A stretch of DNA of 64,000 nucleotides from Arcanobacterium bovis (lineage in GTDB: Bacteria; Actinomycetota; Actinomycetes; Actinomycetales; Actinomycetaceae), in the NCBI RefSeq assembly GCF_004331995.1, contig NZ_SJDT01000004.1, forward strand, positions 186,001 through 250,000, read 5' to 3'. Both the position numbers and the translations under genes were made by a program. Shown here in pieces: positions 54,738-64,000 of this stretch (the stretch's first letter is position 1; each line of letters starts with the position of its first letter). The notes below the pieces were generated by a model, which was given only the letters and a program-made list of their open reading frames with translations, had not been told where the DNA came from and searched no databases.

Positions 54738-56078
54738 GTGGAAAACGCAGAAAAAACGGTCAAGATCGCGCTATTGGGTTGCGGTACGGTTGGCACTCAA
54801 GTGGCGCGGTTACTCAATGAGCAATCCGCACTTCTCGCAGCCCGCGCCGGGGCGAAGCTCGAGCTCATCGGGATTGCAGTCAATAATTTAGATGCGCAAC
54901 GCGACCCTTCGATTGACCGCACCTTGCTCACGGACGATCCTTATTCGCTCATCTCGAAAGCGGATATCGTTATTGAACTAATCGGCGGAATCGAACCCGC
55001 TCGCACTCTCGTACGTGCAGCGCTCAGTAGTGGAGCGAGCGTCGTCACCGGAAATAAAGCGCTACTGGCCACACACGGCCCTGAGCTTTATGACCTCGCT
55101 ACCCAAAGCGACGTCGATCTTTATTACGAAGCTGCCGTGGCAGGAGCCGTGCCCGTTGTATACGGTTTGCGCGAGTCCTTGGCGGGCGACCAGGTCAATA
55201 CCGTCATGGGCATAATGAACGGCACCACGAACTTCATTCTCGATGCAATGACGACGCAGGGTATGGATTTCGATTCGGCGCTTAAACTTGCGCAGGATCT
55301 CGGTTTCGCTGAGGCCGATCCTTCGGCTGACGTGGATGGTTACGACGCCGGAGCCAAAATTGCGATTCTGGCTTCCCTTGCGTTCCACACCCGTGTGAGC
55401 TTGGATGATGTGAAAGTCGACGGTATTCGTGCGATTAGTTCTGACGATATCGCCTCGGCGGATGCTGCCGGGTACGTGATAAAGCTGATTGCGCGGGCGC
55501 ATCGCCACAGTGATGAGGGCGGCGAGACAGGTATCGAGATGTCGGTGAGCCCAACTCTCGTGGCCAAGGATCATCCGCTTGCCTCGGTGCATGGTTCCTT
55601 TAACGCGGTGCTAATTGAAGCAAAATCTGCCGATCAACTCATGTTTTACGGGCGGGGTGCTGGCGGTGCGCCAACCGCATCGGCGGTGCTTTCGGATGTG
55701 GTAGCTGCTGCAGCGAAACGAGTGATAGGTGGGCACGCTCCGCGCGAAGTCATTTATGGAAATTTGCCAGTTCTTCCAGCTGCTGAGTTCAGCTCGCGGT
55801 ACTACATCAAATTGGAAGTTGCAGATGCAGTTGGCGTATTGGCTGGTCTCACTCAGCGTTTTGCGGCAGCGGGAGTGTCTATTTCCTCGGTGATCCAAAA
55901 TAGGGCAGACGGAAGATCTGAGTCGGCTCGATCCGAAACGCATTCGGCGCAAAACGCTCAGATCACAATAATTACCCACGTTGTGCGGCAAGCAGCTATC
56001 GATCATGTGATTGAAGAACTGAAAGAATCGGCCGATGTAATCGGTGTAACAAGCATCTTGAAGGTGGAGGAAAACTGA
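54738..56078 (+). CDS. hom: Homoserine dehydrogenase
   Basis: This 446-residue NAD(P)-dependent enzyme reduces aspartate semialdehyde. The Rossmann loop [14 protein letters not shown] starts near residue 9, followed by VTGNKALLA, the catalytic block [11 protein letters not shown] and [17 protein letters not shown], and a C-terminal ACT domain ([14 protein letters not shown] onward) for threonine feedback. GTG 54738 has GGTGGA upstream; GTG 54726, four codons earlier, lacks a site. It overlaps thrC by one base (TGATG). Confidence 0.95.
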   Translation: MENAEKTVKIALLGCGTVGTQVARLLNEQSALLAARAGAKLELIGIAVNNLDAQRDPSIDRTLLTDDPYSLISKADIVIELIGGIEPARTLVRAALSSGASVVTGNKALLATHGPELYDLATQSDVDLYYEAAVAGAVPVVYGLRESLAGDQVNTVMGIMNGTTNFILDAMTTQGMDFDSALKLAQDLGFAEADPSADVDGYDAGAKIAILASLAFHTRVSLDDVKVDGIRAISSDDIASADAAGYVIKLIARAHRHSDEGGETGIEMSVSPTLVAKDHPLASVHGSFNAVLIEAKSADQLMFYGRGAGGAPTASAVLSDVVAAAAKRVIGGHAPREVIYGNLPVLPAAEFSSRYYIKLEVADAVGVLAGLTQRFAAAGVSISSVIQNRADGRSESARSETHSAQNAQITIITHVVRQAAIDHVIEELKESADVIGVTSILKVEEN

Positions 56079-57178
56079 TGGCACATCAATGGCGAGGACT
56101 CATTAACGAATACCGCGAGCGCCTGCCGTTCGCAAAGAACGACCCCGTCGTCACCCTCCTCGAGGGAGGAACGCCGCTCGTTTACGCCCAGGCCTTGAGC
56201 GATCTGGTTTCTGCCGAAGTGTTCGTAAAGGTTGAAGGAGCGAATCCTACTGGATCGTTCAAAGACCGTGGTATGACCACTGCAATCTCTCATGTTTTGC
56301 AAAGCGACACCAAGATTGTGGCCTGTGCGTCTACCGGCAATACCTCGGCTTCTGCTGCCGCCTATGCGGTGGCGGCGGGTTTGGAATGTGCGGTTATCCT
56401 TCCTGCTGGCAAAATCGCTGCTGGTAAATTGGCGCAGGCGATTGTGCACGGTGCGAAGCTAGTAGCTGTGGATGGAAATTTTGACGATTGTCTCAATATT
56501 GTGCGCGAGCTGACCCAGAATTATCCGGTGGCGCTCGTTAACTCAGTAAATCCCTATCGCTTGCAGGGGCAAAAGACGGCCGCTTTTGAAATCGTGGACG
56601 CGCTCGGCGACGCACCAGATATCCATGTGTTGCCAGTAGGCAATGCAGGCAATATTTCCGCATATTGGATGGGATATAACGAGTATGCAGGCAAATTAAC
56701 GGCGGCTTCAATTGAGGAGTCGGCACTTTCGCTCGATCCGGTAGCTACGAAAGTTCCGCAGATGTGGGGAATCCAGGCATGGGGTGCGGCACCATTTGTG
56801 CTGGGGCATCCAGTGGCACAGCCTGAGACGATTGCGACGGCGATTCGGATTGGCAATCCTGCTTCTTGGGATTACGCCCAAGCAGCGAAAACGGATTCGC
56901 ACGGTTGGATTGATCGAGTTACTGACGACGAAATCTTGCACGCGCAGTCTGTATTGGCTGCACAGGTGGGAATTTTCGTAGAACCAGCGTCGGCAGCATC
57001 GGTGGCTGGTCTTATTAAGGCAGCTCAGGCAGGGAAAGTTCCAAAAGGCGCGCGCATTGTGTGTACGGTGACTGGAAATGGTTTGAAAGATACCGCTACC
57101 GCGCTTGGAAATGCCGAGCTCACGTTCGAACCGATTGAGCCTCACGTACAAGCTGCCGTGAGTGCTCTAGAATTGTGA
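56078..57178 (+). CDS. thrC: Threonine synthase
   Basis: This 366-residue PLP lyase turns phosphohomoserine into threonine. The PLP lysine is in [12 protein letters not shown] (about 56-67). [14 protein letters not shown] and the glycine loop LPVGNAGN bind cofactor. This short single-domain form is the actinobacterial type. Coupled to hom; thrB follows after a 112-bp gap. Confidence 0.95.
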   Translation: MAHQWRGLINEYRERLPFAKNDPVVTLLEGGTPLVYAQALSDLVSAEVFVKVEGANPTGSFKDRGMTTAISHVLQSDTKIVACASTGNTSASAAAYAVAAGLECAVILPAGKIAAGKLAQAIVHGAKLVAVDGNFDDCLNIVRELTQNYPVALVNSVNPYRLQGQKTAAFEIVDALGDAPDIHVLPVGNAGNISAYWMGYNEYAGKLTAASIEESALSLDPVATKVPQMWGIQAWGAAPFVLGHPVAQPETIATAIRIGNPASWDYAQAAKTDSHGWIDRVTDDEILHAQSVLAAQVGIFVEPASAASVAGLIKAAQAGKVPKGARIVCTVTGNGLKDTATALGNAELTFEPIEPHVQAAVSALEL

Positions 57179-57290
57179 GTGCTCCGACGTCGTCAGGGCG
57201 TAGACGCCGTGTGCGAGCGGTTAACGACATCGGTACGTGGAAACTTTACACCGCGATGGTGTGGCGATACTGGGAAAGGTTCAGAGCTTT

Positions 57291-58202
57291 ATGCGATTGA
57301 TCAATAGCCATGCGCGGGTGCGTGTGCCTGCTACCTCGGGAAATCTAGGTCCAGGCTTTGATTCGATGGGAATGGCTCACGATCTGTGGGACGAAGTCGC
57401 AGTAACGCTTACCACCGGAGCATCGCGTGTGGTGATTCTTGGCGAGGGATCGCAAACACTTCCGCGCGATGAAAGCCACCTTATCGTGCAGACTATCAAG
57501 ACGACGCTCGAACGCCTCGGGGCTCCAAGCTCAGGCATTGATCTTGTATGTAGAAATAAAATTCCGCACGGTCGTGGATTGGGTTCCTCAGCTGCGGCGA
57601 TTGTGGCGGCAATAATGCTGGTTAAAGGGCTAATTGACCGCCCGGACGCCCTCGATGAAGCCGCGATGTTGAAACTTGCCACTGAGTTTGAGGGACATCC
57701 AGACAATGCTGCTCCCGCGATCTACGGTGGAGCTACCCTCTCGTGGGGTGAAGGCGACGGGCTTGAAACGGCTCGATTGAATGTGTCGCCTAACGTCAAG
57801 ACGGCGTTGCTCGTTCCCAACGAAGTGCTTCCCACCTCGCAAGCTCGATCAGTATTGCCCAGTGCCGTTCCGCATCGCGATGCCGTATTTAACTCCGCTC
57901 GATCTGCTTTGCTGGTACATGCGCTTGAACATCAACCTGAACTGCTCTTTGCCGCCACTGCCGACAAACTCCACCAGGATTATCGGGCAGATTCGATGCC
58001 AAAGAGCGCCGCGATGTTAGAGGCGTTGCGAGCGGCAAATTGGCCGGCTGTGATTTCGGGAGCGGGTCCAACGATTCTCGTATTTGCCCATATTGATGCA
58101 CCCATGGCAAAAATTCTTGGCGAGCAGGGCTTTAGAGTTATCAATTCGACTCAAGTGCGCGGTGCACATTTTGTTGATGATAACGGTAACGTACAAAGCT
58201 GA
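57291..58202 (+). CDS. thrB: Homoserine kinase
   Basis: This 303-residue GHMP kinase has an N-terminal VRVPATSGNLGPGFDSMG, an ATP loop PHGRGLGSSAAAIVAA and a C-terminal SGAGPTILVFA. The frame is open 18 codons upstream to a GTG, but ATG 57291 begins next to the family N-terminus and has GGAAAGG upstream. It phosphorylates homoserine for thrC; order thrC-thrB is usual in mycobacteria. Confidence 0.94.
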   Translation: MRLINSHARVRVPATSGNLGPGFDSMGMAHDLWDEVAVTLTTGASRVVILGEGSQTLPRDESHLIVQTIKTTLERLGAPSSGIDLVCRNKIPHGRGLGSSAAAIVAAIMLVKGLIDRPDALDEAAMLKLATEFEGHPDNAAPAIYGGATLSWGEGDGLETARLNVSPNVKTALLVPNEVLPTSQARSVLPSAVPHRDAVFNSARSALLVHALEHQPELLFAATADKLHQDYRADSMPKSAAMLEALRAANWPAVISGAGPTILVFAHIDAPMAKILGEQGFRVINSTQVRGAHFVDDNGNVQS

Positions 58203-58600
58203 AACAGTAAGGCTTAGTGCGGTTGTTGTGTTACACGGTCGCGCGGCTGCATAACCTAGTGATGCAAGGTGTACAGCGCTGTGCTGCGAGCTATACTTCC
58301 GATGCATATTTGAGGTGCGACATCAAGAATCATAGAGGTAGAACACAATTAAGAGCTTAAGATTTCGAAAGTGTTTTACTTGCGTGTAGTATTGCAACTA
58401 GACAGCAGTTGTTTGGTTAAACCAATCGATCACATGCTGTGCCGCTCGATAAGGTCAAAGAGTCGGCGGCTCGGTTTCAAGCATTCCAATTGTGTTATGC
58501 ATGAACTATTTTTCTGTCTAAATTTATTATCCTCGTGACTTTCCGAGGACGAATCATCACAAGAACAACGTACCGAAGTGGTACCCGGGGAAGGAACCTC
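58203..58600 (+). other. 398-bp rho upstream region and leader
   Basis: A promoter-like TATACT lies at 58292-58297, giving an untranslated leader of roughly 300 nt. No small ORF with a ribosome site stands out. Long leaders are known for rho in other bacteria, where Rho controls its own transcription; applying that here is inference. Confidence 0.4.
58270..58297 (+). promoter_or_regulatory. Candidate rho promoter
   Basis: TGTACA (58270-58275), 16-nt spacer, TATACT (58292-58297). Confidence 0.45.
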
Positions 58601-60382
58601 GTGAGCGAAACCTCCACCAAGACCAGCGGTTCACTGGCAAGCAAACTTTTGCCGGAGCTGAAGCAAATTGCAGCTTCGATGGGTATTAAAATGCCCCCTA
58701 AATCGCGTAAAGCAGACTACGTTGCAGCCATTTCACAAGCAGGATCTGCGGCGAAGTCTACGTCTTCTCAGGAAGCTGCTGCGCCTTCGCGCGAGCGCAG
58801 GTCAAAGGCTCAAACCTCTGCCAAATCGAGCGATAAGATCTCAACCCAGAACGACGAGCAAGCCACTCCTGCAGCTGAAGGAACCGAAAATATCTTCGGT
58901 GACTTGCCACGTCGCAGTCGTAACCGGAACCGCAGCGCCGATCGCGACGGCGTAGAACGCCGTCCTCGTGTGCGCCGCGAAGCAGAAGAACTCTCGGCGC
59001 AAGACAAGCAAGCTGCATTAGAAGCGCTGGGCGAGGCTGCCGAACGCCGTGCCGCTGAGCAGCAGCGCGATGGGGAAGGCGACGACGAAAACCCACGTCG
59101 TAACCGCAATCGTCGCGAACGCAACCGCAACAACCGCCGCGAAAATCCACGCAACCGCAACAACCGCCGCGATGGAGCGCCTAATAATGCGCGCGCTGAT
59201 ATTGTGGACGTCGAAGACGAGGCTACCGACGAAGAAGTACTCATTCCAGTAGCCGGAATCCTCGATATTTCTGGAACCAATGCCTACTTGCGCACGGGTG
59301 GTTATCTGCCTGGCAAGAACGATGCTTACGTTTCACAGCAGATTATCAAGAAGTTTGGTTTGCGTCGTGGCGACGCCGTGGCAGGTGCGGTGCGTTCGGT
59401 AACCGAAGCTAGCGTGCGTCGCGGTCAGCGCCAGCACAAATACAATCCGCTGGTAGAAGTCACCGCTATTAATGGCCTATCGCCAGAAGAAAGTGCCAAG
59501 CGTCCAGAGTTCAATAAACTGACGCCACTTTATCCGCAGGATATGTTGCGTATGGAAACCACGCAAAATGCGCTCACTACCCGCATTGTTGATTTGGTAG
59601 CGCCAATTGGCAAGGGGCAGCGCGGTTTGATTGTGTCTCCGCCAAAAGCGGGCAAAACTGTCGTGATGCAGCAGTTGGCGATGGCCATTGCAAAGAATGA
59701 TCCAAATGTTCATCTCATGGTGGTACTCGTCGACGAACGCCCTGAGGAAGTCACCGACATGCAGCGTTTGGTCAAGGGTGAGGTCATTGCTTCAACGTTT
59801 GACCGTCCGGCTACCGATCACACCATCGTTGCAGAGCTCGCCGTTGAGCGTGCCAAGCGTTTGGTAGAACTCGGGCAAGACGTCGTCATCCTCCTCGATT
59901 CACTCACTCGCCTTTCGCGTGCCTACAACTTGGCAGCTCCGGCTTCTGGACGCATTCTCTCTGGTGGCGTGGACGCTGCTGCGCTTTACCCGCCAAAGAA
60001 GTTCTTTGGTGCTGCGCGCAATATTGAAAATGGCGGTTCGCTCACGATCATCGCTTCGGCGCTTGTGGAAACTGGATCGAAGATGGACGAAGTGATCTTC
60101 GAAGAGTTCAAGGGCACCGGAAATATGGAATTGCGTCTGTCTCGTCAATTGGCGGATCGCCGTATTTTCCCTGCTGTTGACATTAATGCCTCGGGTACTC
60201 GCCGCGAAGAACAACTGTTCAGCAACGAAGAATTGCAGATCGTATGGCATCTTCGTCGCGCATTGGGCACTCTCGATGTGCAGGAAGCTTCGGATTACCT
60301 GCTTAATCGTCTGCGTAAGACTGAGTCCAACAAGGAATTCTTGGTCTCGATCGTGCGTGGTATGCAGAACAACGCTGAATAA
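58601..60382 (+). CDS. rho: Transcription termination factor Rho
   Basis: This 593-residue hexameric RNA helicase has an N-terminal Rho_N segment ([15 protein letters not shown]), then a disordered insertion with an Arg/Asn-rich block (about 160-192; [12 protein letters not shown] pattern), the cold-shock RNA-binding fold, and the ATPase with PPKAGKT (about 346-352), [14 protein letters not shown] and the Q-loop [21 protein letters not shown]. Such insertions are typical of high-GC Gram-positive Rho. GTG 58601 has GGAAGGA; the frame is open 22 codons upstream. Confidence 0.95.
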   Translation: MSETSTKTSGSLASKLLPELKQIAASMGIKMPPKSRKADYVAAISQAGSAAKSTSSQEAAAPSRERRSKAQTSAKSSDKISTQNDEQATPAAEGTENIFGDLPRRSRNRNRSADRDGVERRPRVRREAEELSAQDKQAALEALGEAAERRAAEQQRDGEGDDENPRRNRNRRERNRNNRRENPRNRNNRRDGAPNNARADIVDVEDEATDEEVLIPVAGILDISGTNAYLRTGGYLPGKNDAYVSQQIIKKFGLRRGDAVAGAVRSVTEASVRRGQRQHKYNPLVEVTAINGLSPEESAKRPEFNKLTPLYPQDMLRMETTQNALTTRIVDLVAPIGKGQRGLIVSPPKAGKTVVMQQLAMAIAKNDPNVHLMVVLVDERPEEVTDMQRLVKGEVIASTFDRPATDHTIVAELAVERAKRLVELGQDVVILLDSLTRLSRAYNLAAPASGRILSGGVDAAALYPPKKFFGAARNIENGGSLTIIASALVETGSKMDEVIFEEFKGTGNMELRLSRQLADRRIFPAVDINASGTRREEQLFSNEELQIVWHLRRALGTLDVQEASDYLLNRLRKTESNKEFLVSIVRGMQNNAE

Positions 60383-60399
60383 AACTGAGCTAATTGGCT

Positions 60400-60443
60400 G
60401 TAGCGCCACGCGAATGAGCACTTGCTCACGTCGGTGGCGCTAC
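60400..60443 (+). terminator. Possible terminator after rho
   Basis: A 10-bp outer stem GTAGCGCCAC/GTGGCGCTAC encloses an inner TGAGCA/TGCTCA hairpin, 18 bases after the rho stop. No U-run. Confidence 0.4.
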
Positions 60444-60573
60444 TGTGCCGAAAAGTGATTTAATATAGCGTCGGCTTCTGGTTCACCACTTCGCAGCTTC
60501 GGCAAGCTTAGGCCAGTTCATACTGTTCAAGTGCGCTGTGGACCCAGGGCGTTAAACGATCCAAGGAGAAAAA

Positions 60574-60786
60574 ATGAAGCAGGGAATCCACCCTACATAC
60601 GAAACCATTCGTGTTAGCTGCACCTGCGGCAACGAATTCGAAACCCGTTCCACTGTTGACGGCGGGGAGCTGCGCGTAGATGTATGCTCAGCATGCCATC
60701 CGTTCTACACCGGTAAGCAGAAGATTCTGGACACCGGCGGACGTGTTGCACGCTTCGAAGCACGTTTCGGCAAGCGCGCCAAGTAG
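60574..60786 (+). CDS. rpmE: 50S ribosomal protein L31 (bL31), zinc form
   Basis: A 70-residue ribosomal protein with the zinc cysteines of the C-plus form: CTC (16-18) and CSAC (37-40). GIHPTYE and HPFYTGKQK are family motifs. AAGGAG before the ATG. It sits between rho and prfA as in mycobacteria. Zinc-free paralogues often replace it under zinc shortage; none is in this window. Confidence 0.95.
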   Translation: MKQGIHPTYETIRVSCTCGNEFETRSTVDGGELRVDVCSACHPFYTGKQKILDTGGRVARFEARFGKRAK

Positions 60787-60795
60787 CTAGTCTTT

Positions 60796-60827
60796 CGAAC
60801 GCCGGTACTGGATGGTACCGGCGTTCG
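60796..60827 (+). terminator. Terminator after rpmE
   Basis: Perfect 13-bp stem CGAACGCCGGTAC with a 6-nt loop, ten bases after the stop, followed by CGCTATTTT. Confidence 0.65.
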
Positions 60828-60887
60828 CGCTATTTTGGAACGGCAAAATCTGGTGTGTGCCCAGTTAAGCACAGTAATGATTGAGGG

Positions 60888-62000
60888 ATGAGAATTATTA
60901 TGGAGAGATTTCCGGCAGCAGTTGCAATGGTTGCGGAGCACAAAGACATCGAAGCACAGATGTCCTCACCGGAGGTTTTGGCCAACCCAGATAAACTGCG
61001 TTCTCTTGGTCGGCGCTATGCGGAGCTTGGGCGAGTAGTAACCCGCTTCAATAAATGGGAACAGGCCGAGCAGGACCTGAGCGAGACGCGTGAGATCGTT
61101 GAGATGGGCGGCGAAGATGGTGAATTGTTCGCTGCAGAATTGCCGCGTCTTGAAGAAGCTGCGCAACAAGCAGCCGATGAACTACGTGATGCCCTCATTC
61201 CACGCGATCCCGATGATCTACGTGATGCAATTTTGGAAGTGAAAGCAGGTGAAGGCGGCGAAGAATCAGCACTATTTGCTGGAGATTTGCTGCGTATGTA
61301 CCTGCGTTATGCCGAGTCAAAGGGATGGACTACTCAGATTCTTTCGGCAACAACCACTGATCTCGGTGGTTACAAAGACGTGCAAGTTGCTGTGAAAGCG
61401 AAAGTCGTTCCAGAAGATCCGGCCGACGGCGTATGGTCGCATCTCAAATTTGAAGCCGGTGTTCACCGAGTCCAGCGTGTGCCCGTGACGGAAACTCAAG
61501 GGCGTATTCACACCTCAGCAGCGGGTGTGCTGGTATTCGCCGAAGTAGATGATCCAGGCGAAATTGAAATCAACGATAATGACCTGCGTATCGACGTATT
61601 CCGTTCTTCTGGTCCGGGTGGACAGTCGGTGAATACTACCGATTCGGCAGTGCGCATCACCCACCTTCCCACTGGGATTACTGTTTCGATGCAAGACGAG
61701 AAATCGCAGATCAAGAACCGTGAATCTGCAATGCGTGTGCTGCGTGCACGACTGCGCCAAAAGCAACTCGACGAGCAGGCCGCAGCAGAAGCAGACGCGC
61801 GTCGTTCCCAAGTTCGTACAGTTGACCGTTCAGAACGTGTGCGCACCTATAACTTCCCAGAAAACCGCATATCTGATCACCGCACCGGCTATAAAGCCCA
61901 TAACTTGGACGCTGTTCTCAATGGCGATCTCCAAGCAGTGATTAATTCTTTGCGTGATATGGACGAAGCGGACCGTCTTCAAAACGCCACTGAGCAGTGA
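60888..62000 (+). CDS. prfA: Peptide chain release factor 1
   Basis: This 370-residue factor reads UAA and UAG. The tripeptide anticodon is PVT (in [10 protein letters not shown], the actinobacterial variant of PAT), and the peptidyl-hydrolysis loop [14 protein letters not shown] contains GGQ. Start choice: ATG 60888 sits six bases after AATGAT, fitting a leaderless message, with a GAGGG touching the start. ATG 60900 would use the same GAGGG at a long 12-base spacing. prmC, which methylates the GGQ glutamine, follows directly. Confidence 0.94.
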   Translation: MRIIMERFPAAVAMVAEHKDIEAQMSSPEVLANPDKLRSLGRRYAELGRVVTRFNKWEQAEQDLSETREIVEMGGEDGELFAAELPRLEEAAQQAADELRDALIPRDPDDLRDAILEVKAGEGGEESALFAGDLLRMYLRYAESKGWTTQILSATTTDLGGYKDVQVAVKAKVVPEDPADGVWSHLKFEAGVHRVQRVPVTETQGRIHTSAAGVLVFAEVDDPGEIEINDNDLRIDVFRSSGPGGQSVNTTDSAVRITHLPTGITVSMQDEKSQIKNRESAMRVLRARLRQKQLDEQAAAEADARRSQVRTVDRSERVRTYNFPENRISDHRTGYKAHNLDAVLNGDLQAVINSLRDMDEADRLQNATEQ

Positions 62001-62004
62001 TTTT

Positions 62005-62934
62005 ATGGTCACAACCAGCTGGCAAGTTCCACTTTCGCAAGCGATACAACAGTTGTGTGACGCCGGTGTACCAAGCCCCAAATATGACGCACGATCTCTA
62101 GCCGAGCACTGTTTCGGACGTGTGCCAGTGGCATCGGAACCGATTTCTGCGCAAATGCAGGCTTCGTTCGAAGCTTTGGTCCGACGTCGGGCTGAACGTG
62201 AGCCTTTGCAACACATCCTTGGAACTATGTGGTTTCGCTACCTCGAACTCGAATCTCGCCCCGGCGTCTTTATCACTCGCCCCGAAACAGAACTTGTAGC
62301 GCAAGCGGCAATAGACGAGGCAAATCGGCTGATAAAAGATGGTATTGAGAATCCAAGAATTCTCGATCTATGCACTGGATCGGGCGCGATTGCCATTTCA
62401 ATTGCCACGGAAGTTCCGCAGTGCCAGGTCACGGCCGTGGAACTAAGCGAGGTGGCTTTCGAATCTGCGCAGCGCAATAATGCGGCGTATGGCAATAGAG
62501 TTGAGCTGGTCCAGGCAGATGCGCTCCAATTTGGGATTGAAGTGAAGCCAAGTGCAGTAGCAACGGTCGATACTCGCGCAGCGTCGCCGGTGGAAAAGAA
62601 CACATCCTCGCCTAGCAGCGAAGAATGTGTCAACGAATATTTTGACGTTGTGGTGTCTAATCCGCCTTACGTGCCGCGTTACCACGATCTTGCACCTGAG
62701 GTACTTTCCGATCCGCACATGGCGCTGTTTGGGGGAGGAGACGATGGCTTGGAGTTTCCCACCGCTTTGATCGCCCACGCAGCGAAAATTCTCAAGCCAG
62801 GAGCGCTATTGGTGATGGAACATGCAGATGAGCAGGGAAAAGCGTTGAGGGAGACGGCAGGGCAGTATTTTTCGCAGGTGCGCACTGGCACAGATTACTC
62901 TGGGGCAGATCGCTGGCTGTGGGCGCGAAAATGA
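62005..62934 (+). CDS. prmC: Release factor glutamine methyltransferase
   Basis: This 309-residue SAM-dependent enzyme methylates the Gln of GGQ in release factors. ILDLCTGSGAIAISIA binds SAM, and VVSNPPYVPRY carries the NPPY active-site motif. An insertion of about 25 residues rich in Ser/Thr precedes NPPY. The frame is open back into prfA, but ATG 62005 lies four bases after the prfA stop and gives the family N-terminus. Confidence 0.92.
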   Translation: MVTTSWQVPLSQAIQQLCDAGVPSPKYDARSLAEHCFGRVPVASEPISAQMQASFEALVRRRAEREPLQHILGTMWFRYLELESRPGVFITRPETELVAQAAIDEANRLIKDGIENPRILDLCTGSGAIAISIATEVPQCQVTAVELSEVAFESAQRNNAAYGNRVELVQADALQFGIEVKPSAVATVDTRAASPVEKNTSSPSSEECVNEYFDVVVSNPPYVPRYHDLAPEVLSDPHMALFGGGDDGLEFPTALIAHAAKILKPGALLVMEHADEQGKALRETAGQYFSQVRTGTDYSGADRWLWARK

Positions 62935-63023
62935 GGTATTTTGGCGAAACCGTAGCGCGCGTCGATAACCAGTGCTGATTTCTGGCTAGAATATTGGTGG
63001 GAAAACGCGGAGGCTATAGCGAT

Positions 63024-63674
63024 ATGGAAATCTTTGACTGTACTGGCTTGCAGGCTCGCCACGCGGCCATTGAGGCGGCAGTGAGCGTCGTTCGGGCTGG
63101 GCATGTGGTGTGTCTGCCCACAGATACCGTTTACGGCATCGGCGCTGATCCGTTTAATGACGACGCCGTAACCGAACTTCTCGCCGCAAAATCTCGTACG
63201 CGACAGATGCCTCCGCCCGTCTTAGTACATGACGCCGAGCAAGCGAGCACACTAACGGCTTGGATCAATGATGAAGCCATGGCGCTGATGGAAAACTTGT
63301 GGCCTGGAGCTTTAACAATTATTTTGCCTGCGCGCGAGAATATCGGTTGGGATCTTGGCGAAACACAGGGCACAGTGGCTTTGCGTATGCCCGATAACTC
63401 AATTGCACTTGAGTTGCTCGAGCACACCGGTCCATTGGCTGTTACCAGCGCAAACAAGACGGGTCGGTCTCCAGCCACTAACATCACACAAGCTTATGAG
63501 CAGTTGGGAGACGCCGTCGGCGTATATCTCGACGGCGGTGAAGCAGGCGGAGGCGTGCCATCAACCATTATTAAGTTCTCGCCTGAGTCTCCACGCAAAG
63601 TGCAATTGATTCGAGCTGGTGCTATCAGTGCCGAGATTATTGAATCTACTGCGAATGTGCAGGTGATTCAGTGA
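63024..63674 (+). CDS. L-threonylcarbamoyladenylate synthase (Sua5/YciO/YrdC)
   Basis: This 216-residue enzyme makes threonylcarbamoyl-AMP for the t6A modification of tRNAs reading ANN codons. VVCLPTDTVYGIGADPF (about 32-48) is the family signature, with KSRTRQMPPPVLV and VTSANKTGRSPA further on. It is the short TsaC-like form without the Sua5 C-terminal domain. ATG 63024 has GGAGG ten bases upstream; the frame is open ten codons earlier. The stop overlaps the next gene (GTGA). Confidence 0.9.
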   Translation: MEIFDCTGLQARHAAIEAAVSVVRAGHVVCLPTDTVYGIGADPFNDDAVTELLAAKSRTRQMPPPVLVHDAEQASTLTAWINDEAMALMENLWPGALTIILPARENIGWDLGETQGTVALRMPDNSIALELLEHTGPLAVTSANKTGRSPATNITQAYEQLGDAVGVYLDGGEAGGGVPSTIIKFSPESPRKVQLIRAGAISAEIIESTANVQVIQ

Positions 63675-64000
63675 GAGTTTATCTCCTCATTATGGTGATG
63701 GCGGCAGTGGTAACCTACCTACTGGTGCCATTGGTGCTGCATACTGCACTTGCTACTGGAGCGATTACGAAGATTCGTGGTCGAGATGTGCACGAAGTGC
63801 CTATCGCTCGCCTCGGCGGTGTGGCGATGTATTTAGGCTTGGTATTTTCTTTTGTACTCGCAGCGCAGATCCCGTATCTGAAGAATGTTTTTAGTGCTAG
63901 TTCAGGTGCTTGGGGTATTTTGCTCGGTGCTGGCACGATGTGTGTTATCGGCGTGATTGACGATATTTGGGAATTGCGTTGGTATGCGAAGCTAGCAGGA
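63671..64000 (+). CDS. WecA/TagO-type undecaprenyl-phosphate sugar-1-phosphate transferase (3'-truncated)
   Basis: The first 110 residues of a MraY/WecA-family membrane enzyme are present; the rest lies beyond the window. The N-terminal helix is followed by HEVPIARLGGVAMYLG and GVIDDIWELRWYAKLAG, the latter holding the metal-binding DD motif. The GTG start overlaps the sua5 stop by four bases. In mycobacteria this position is held by wecA (rfe), which starts arabinogalactan or other wall-glycan linker synthesis; the function here is inferred. Confidence 0.85.
   Translation, partial: MRVYLLIMVMAAVVTYLLVPLVLHTALATGAITKIRGRDVHEVPIARLGGVAMYLGLVFSFVLAAQIPYLKNVFSASSGAWGILLGAGTMCVIGVIDDIWELRWYAKLAG

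Noticed and set aside
61954-62004. Upstream extension of prmC
   Set aside because: The extra 17 residues translate prfA in another frame and are unlike the family N-terminus; ATG 62005 fits better.

Overview
The window is a chromosomal stretch from an actinobacterium, most likely a moderate-GC member of the Actinomycetaceae (Arcanobacterium/Trueperella-like). This is inferred from gene content and order; no database was searched. The actinobacterial marks are: the order argS-lysA-hom-thrC-thrB-rho-rpmE-prfA-prmC-sua5-wecA; a SigR/RsrA (ECF sigma / zinc anti-sigma) pair followed by the 24-residue ribosomal protein bL37; a Kgd-type 2-oxoglutarate enzyme with a built-in E2-like domain; a SecA without a zinc C-terminus next to an Rv3235-like gene; and a Rho with an Arg/Asn-rich N-terminal insertion. 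There are no phage genes, insertion sequences, CRISPR arrays or rRNA genes.

Layout. (1) 1-17435: the end of a geranylgeranyl-reductase-family gene, then a complete fourteen-gene complex I operon nuoA-N with mostly overlapping start/stop codons, then a polyprenyl diphosphate synthase overlapping nuoN. The flanking genes probably make and saturate the menaquinone side chain, so the quinone supply brackets the enzyme that reduces it. (2) 17564-22008: secA, convergent with an Rv3235-like gene, and a DUF6912-like gene. (3) 22009-30569, minus strand: sbcC/sbcD, a phosphoribosyltransferase, hisN, rsgA, aroA and a DoxX-like membrane protein. (4) 30715-41812: a divergent FadR-type regulator and a large catabolic operon. 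The operon has a lipoprotein binding protein, a permease, a fused permease-ATPase and an ATPase of the peptide/opine ABC family, then NanA-, NanK-, NanE-, NagB- and NagA-type enzymes. Together they form a full route from imported sialic acid to fructose-6-phosphate. (5) 41833-42942: sigR, rsrA and the bL37 gene. (6) 43018-50968: a degenerate SGNH hydrolase, kgd, an M23 peptidase, a glycerophosphodiesterase and a 2-hydroxyacid dehydrogenase. (7) 50969-51626: a gene-poor stretch with three AT-rich palindromes at an exact 52-bp period, a possible structured RNA and tRNA-Arg(CCG), which is divergent from argS. (8) 51627-64000: argS, lysA, hom, thrC, thrB, rho, rpmE, prfA, prmC, sua5 and the start of a WecA-type gene.

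The region is mostly core metabolism, so I do not claim a wholly new multi-gene system. The least explained signals are non-coding. They are the 52-bp-period palindromes and the adjacent stacked inverted repeats near tRNA-Arg, two perfect tandem hairpins inside the 3' end of the gene convergent to secA, a 26-bp tandem repeat built on the sbcC stop codon, and a recurring -10/6-nt/ATG arrangement that predicts leaderless transcripts for at least five genes. In proteins, the most unusual points are a Gly/His-rich insertion in NuoG and the loss of the usual catalytic residues in the SGNH-like protein.
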